DNA from: JANPPS01 sp964242575
GTDB taxonomy: Bacteria > Pseudomonadota > Alphaproteobacteria > Acetobacterales > Acetobacteraceae
Length of the DNA stretch: 64,000 nt
Assembly (NCBI GenBank): GCA_964242575.1
Contig: CAXTCN010000006.1
Span: 1 to 64,000 of the forward strand
Direction: 5' to 3'
In this document: piece by piece, positions 61,768 to 64,000 of the stretch
Position numbering within the stretch: the stretch's first letter is position 1
Layout: each line of letters starts with the position of its first letter
Position numbers and translations under genes: made by a program
The notes under the pieces: generated by a model
Told to the model about the DNA's origin: nothing
Databases searched by the model: none
The model's input: the letters and a program-made list of their open reading frames with translations, nothing else

Positions 61768-62856
61768 TCAGGGATCATTGGTGGGCGTTGATGGAGTGCG
61801 CAGGGTGTCAAGCGCAATCAAATGGCCGTCCCGCTCGAAGTGCCAGAACGTCCAGCCGTTGCAACTCGGAGCGTTCTGCACTGCTGCGCCGACCTGGTGG
61901 ATGGAGCCACGGACCACGCCCGACACCAACGAGCCATCGGCCGCGACCGTGGCGGAGATGCGGCGTTGTCGGTCCACAAGCAGGGTGCCGGGCGGAACCA
62001 GGCCGCGTTCGACTAGGCTGCCGAATGGGACCCGCACCGCCTCGCGCCGGGTCGGCGTGGCGGACATGCCGTCGGGCGACGCCGGGCGCTCGCGGCGCAC
62101 GCGGCCAATCGCGGCCTCCGCGTAGGCAGGATGCCGCTCCATGCCGATGAAGCGCCGGTGTAGCCGCTTCGCCATGGCCGCCGTCGTGCCGGTGCCGAGA
62201 AAAGGGTCGAGCACGATGTCGCCCGGCGACGTGCTGGCCAGCAGCACCCGGTGCAACAGCGCCTCCGGCTTCTGCGTGGGATGCAGCTTGAGGCCGTGCT
62301 GGTTGCGCAGCCGTTCGGCGCCGGTGCACAGCGGCAGGAACCAGTCGCTGCGCATCTGTAGGTCGTCGTTCAGCGCCTTCATGGCTTGGTAGTTGAACCG
62401 GTAGCGGCTGTCCCGCCCGCGGGCCGCCCAAATCAACGTCTCGTGCGCGTTGGTGAAGCGGCGGCCCCGGAAGTTCGGCATGGGGTTGGATTTGCGCCAA
62501 ACAACGTCGTTCAATATCCAGAAGCCAAGGTCCTGCAGGATGGCGCCGATGCGGAAAATGTTGTGGTAGGCGCCAATTACCCAAATGGTGCCGTCTTTGC
62601 ACAACAGCCGGCGGCATTCGCCCAACCACTCGCGGGTAAAGGCGTCGTAGGCCGCGAAGTCGCTGAACTGGTCCCAATCGTCGTCCACCGGGTCCACGAG
62701 GCTGTCGTCAGGACGGCGCAGTTCGCCGCGGAGCTGGAGGTTGTACGGCGGGTCGGCGAACACGCAGTGGACCGAGGCGGGCGGCAGCATGCCCATGAGG
62801 GGGATGCAGTCGCCTAGCAGAACTTGGTCCAACGGCAACTCTCGTACGACGTCCAC
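61768..62856 (-). CDS. ccrM: CcrM-type cell-cycle DNA adenine methyltransferase
   Basis: A 362-residue beta-class methyltransferase that modifies adenine in GANTC. The catalytic DPPY lies at residues 35-38 before the SAM motif DPFLGTG. FAAYDAFTREWL, GFWILNDVVWRKSNPMPNFR (cited to 20) and the C-terminal CcrM domain (GSIHQVGA, APSCNGWTFWHFE) are diagnostic. AGGAGG sits 11 bases before this GTG and 5 bases before a TTG at 62862, so either could be the start; a GTG at 62916 overlapping rnhB is less likely. GAATC lies at 62948-62952. Confidence 0.96.
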   Translation of the reverse strand: MDVVRELPLDQVLLGDCIPLMGMLPPASVHCVFADPPYNLQLRGELRRPDDSLVDPVDDDWDQFSDFAAYDAFTREWLGECRRLLCKDGTIWVIGAYHNIFRIGAILQDLGFWILNDVVWRKSNPMPNFRGRRFTNAHETLIWAARGRDSRYRFNYQAMKALNDDLQMRSDWFLPLCTGAERLRNQHGLKLHPTQKPEALLHRVLLASTSPGDIVLDPFLGTGTTAAMAKRLHRRFIGMERHPAYAEAAIGRVRRERPASPDGMSATPTRREAVRVPFGSLVERGLVPPGTLLVDRQRRISATVAADGSLVSGVVRGSIHQVGAAVQNAPSCNGWTFWHFERDGHLIALDTLRTPSTPTNDP

Positions 62857-62908
62857 GCTCAACCGCACCTCCTGGATGCGGCACACTGCCGATCCGCCGG
62901 TTGCCGCG

Positions 62909-63529
62909 TCAATCACCCGCCAGCAGCGCGAGCTGTCGGACGGTGCCGAATCCTGCTCGATGGTGGCGGCACGGCCCGACCCGGCGCAGCGCAGCCCGGT
63001 GCGCCGCCGTGCCGTAGCCCGCGTTGCGGTCCCAGCCGTATTCGGGGTAGCGGAGCGCCAGCCGGGCCATGATCCGGTCCCGGAGCACCTTCGCCACGAT
63101 GGACGCGGCGGCGATCGACAACGAGAGGCCGTCGCCGCCGACGCAGCAGCGCACCGGGCAGGGCAGGGCGGGCGCCTGGTTGCCGTCCACCAATGCGAGG
63201 TCAGGCGCCATGGGCAGCCGCAGCGCCGCGCGGCGCATGGCGAGCAGGGCAGCCTGCAGGATGTTGACCCGGCCGATCTCTGGCACTGACGCCGCGCCGA
63301 CGCCGATTTCCGCCACACCGCTTGCGTGCAGGGCCATGAACGCGACGGCACGCGCGGCGGCGGTCAGCTTTTTGGAGTCGTCTAACAACTTGGCAAGGTC
63401 ATGAGGGACGCCATGCGGGAACACCACCGCGGCAGCCACCACCGGGCCAGCCAATGGCCCGCGCCCAGCCTCGTCAACGCCCGCCACGCGGCCGCTGTAG
63501 GCACGCTCCATGTCGAAGTTCGGACCCAC
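62909..63529 (-). CDS. rnhB: Ribonuclease HII
   Basis: A 206-residue nuclease that removes RNA from RNA-DNA hybrids and misincorporated ribonucleotides. The GVDEAGRGPLAGPVVAA motif has the catalytic Asp/Glu; DSKKL and the DGN motif follow. A GTG at 63529 preceded by GAGGGG fits the usual N-terminus; ATG 63511 is an alternative. rnhB-ccrM adjacency recurs in alphaproteobacteria. Confidence 0.96.
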   Translation of the reverse strand: MGPNFDMERAYSGRVAGVDEAGRGPLAGPVVAAAVVFPHGVPHDLAKLLDDSKKLTAAARAVAFMALHASGVAEIGVGAASVPEIGRVNILQAALLAMRRAALRLPMAPDLALVDGNQAPALPCPVRCCVGGDGLSLSIAAASIVAKVLRDRIMARLALRYPEYGWDRNAGYGTAAHRAALRRVGPCRHHRAGFGTVRQLALLAGD

Positions 63530-63565
63530 GCCGCCCCTCAACAGCTCAAGTGGCCGGTGTTCCGG

Positions 63566-64000
63566 TCAGAGCAGCGACAGTTGCGCGCCGCCTGGGGCTG
63601 GAACGGCAAACTGGGTGCAGTCCAACCGGTCTCGGACCAGGAAGCCGAGCTTCTGCTTCATGCGGGTGAAACGCTGCGCCAACAGGTCGGCATAGACGCC
63701 TTCGCCCGTGAAACGGTGGCCGAAGCGGCTGTCGTTCAGCTCGCCAGCCCGGGTCTCGCGCACCAGCGCCAGGACGCGGCGGGCGCGGTCCGGGACATGG
63801 TGCCGCAGCCAATCCGCAAAAATGTCGCGCAGCTCGTGCGGCAGGCGCAGCAGCACGTAACCGGCATGTTGCGCCCCACGCGCCCGCGCCGCTTGCAGAA
63901 TGCTTTCCAACTCCAAGTCATTGAGGCCGGGGATCATGGGCGCCGCCAACACGCCAGCGGGCACGCCGGCTTGGTTCAAGGCCTCGATGGTTTGCAGGCG
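63566..64000 (-). CDS. PA0069-family radical SAM protein, C-terminal part (runs off the window)
   Basis: The C-terminal 144 residues of a gene whose start lies beyond base 64000. The text VLAAPMIPGLND, LLRLPHELRDIFADWL and the ending CTQFAVPAPGGAQLSLL match the PA0069/SPL-like radical SAM family (spore-photoproduct-lyase relatives). The Fe-S cysteine motif is outside the window. It faces the same way as rnhB and ends 37 bases before that gene's start. Confidence 0.8.
   Translation of the reverse strand, partial: RLQTIEALNQAGVPAGVLAAPMIPGLNDLELESILQAARARGAQHAGYVLLRLPHELRDIFADWLRHHVPDRARRVLALVRETRAGELNDSRFGHRFTGEGVYADLLAQRFTRMKQKLGFLVRDRLDCTQFAVPAPGGAQLSLL

Noticed and set aside
1..64000. CRISPR arrays, prophage, toxin-antitoxin pairs, tRNA or rRNA genes
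   Set aside because: I read the intergenic regions and saw no regular repeat array, no phage structural genes and no cloverleaf-like sequence. A tRNA or small-RNA search program would be the decisive test.

Overview
The window is chromosomal DNA of a high-GC alphaproteobacterium. The best fit is the family Acetobacteraceae. This rests on gene content and order: gcrA and ccrM are both present, there is an alphaproteobacterial aa3 oxidase operon, argD-argF are adjacent, the MutL is of the endonuclease type, and both stress promoters seen have EcfG-type -35/-10 sequences. The family assignment is inference; no rRNA or tRNA gene was seen to confirm it.

Layout. 0-1.4 kb: a serine recombinase abuts an OmpA-domain gene that seems to have lost its 5' end. 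1.5-9.5 kb: a GGDEF-EAL protein, a giant transglutaminase/DUF2126 protein, an aspartoacylase-type hydrolase and a secreted SMP-30 lactonase-like protein. 9.7-19 kb: DUF1289, a lipoprotein, Hsp33, an MFS carrier, a Ca2+/H+ antiporter, argD-argF, a PRC-barrel protein, RecX, AzlCD, a CHAP lipoprotein and TatA. 19.4-22 kb: a stress-promoter-driven small gene broken by an amber codon, an acetamidase/formamidase, GcrA and a phosphatidylethanolamine methyltransferase. 22.2-33.8 kb: the cytochrome oxidase operon (subunits II, I, CtaB, a 49-residue protein, CtaG, III, SURF1), then M32 carboxypeptidase, threonine synthase, M16 protease and a PmbA/TldD protein. 33.9-37.9 kb: an AI-2E-family permease, an alpha/beta-hydrolase gene split by a UGA codon, and a Tim44-domain protein. 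38-43.8 kb: a lipid A/Kdo cluster (LpxH-like phosphatase, glycosyltransferase, DUF374 acyltransferase, KdtA, LpxK, LpxL-like). 43.8-46.3 kb: small conserved proteins, a cold-shock protein and XseA. 46.4-53.9 kb: PurD, TadA, a small mobile element carrying an acetyltransferase, a class-I glutamine amidotransferase, a pseudouridine synthase, RsmD, MutL and an M20 deacylase. 54-64 kb: two SDR enzymes, a glyoxalase remnant, a lytic transglycosylase, a double cold-shock protein, a trypsin-like protease, an HI0933-type flavoprotein, a large AI-2E/Rossmann fusion, CcrM, RNase HII and the 3' end of a radical-SAM gene.

Much of the coding is packed in translationally coupled runs with 4-base ATGA/GTGA overlaps (azlC-azlD-CHAP, ctaC-ctaD, SURF1-M32, thrC-M16-PmbA, kdtA-lpxK-lpxL, argD-argF). 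Most of the window is ordinary core genome. The items that stand out are: the cassette at 48.08-48.75 kb (46-bp terminal inverted repeats, an acetyltransferase and the tail of a transposase); two matches to the EcfG general-stress promoter; a DnaA-box/GANTC arrangement upstream of gcrA; three decayed genes (amber, opal and truncation); and an apparent CTG start codon in the lipid A cluster. I found no CRISPR array, prophage or clearly new multi-gene system.
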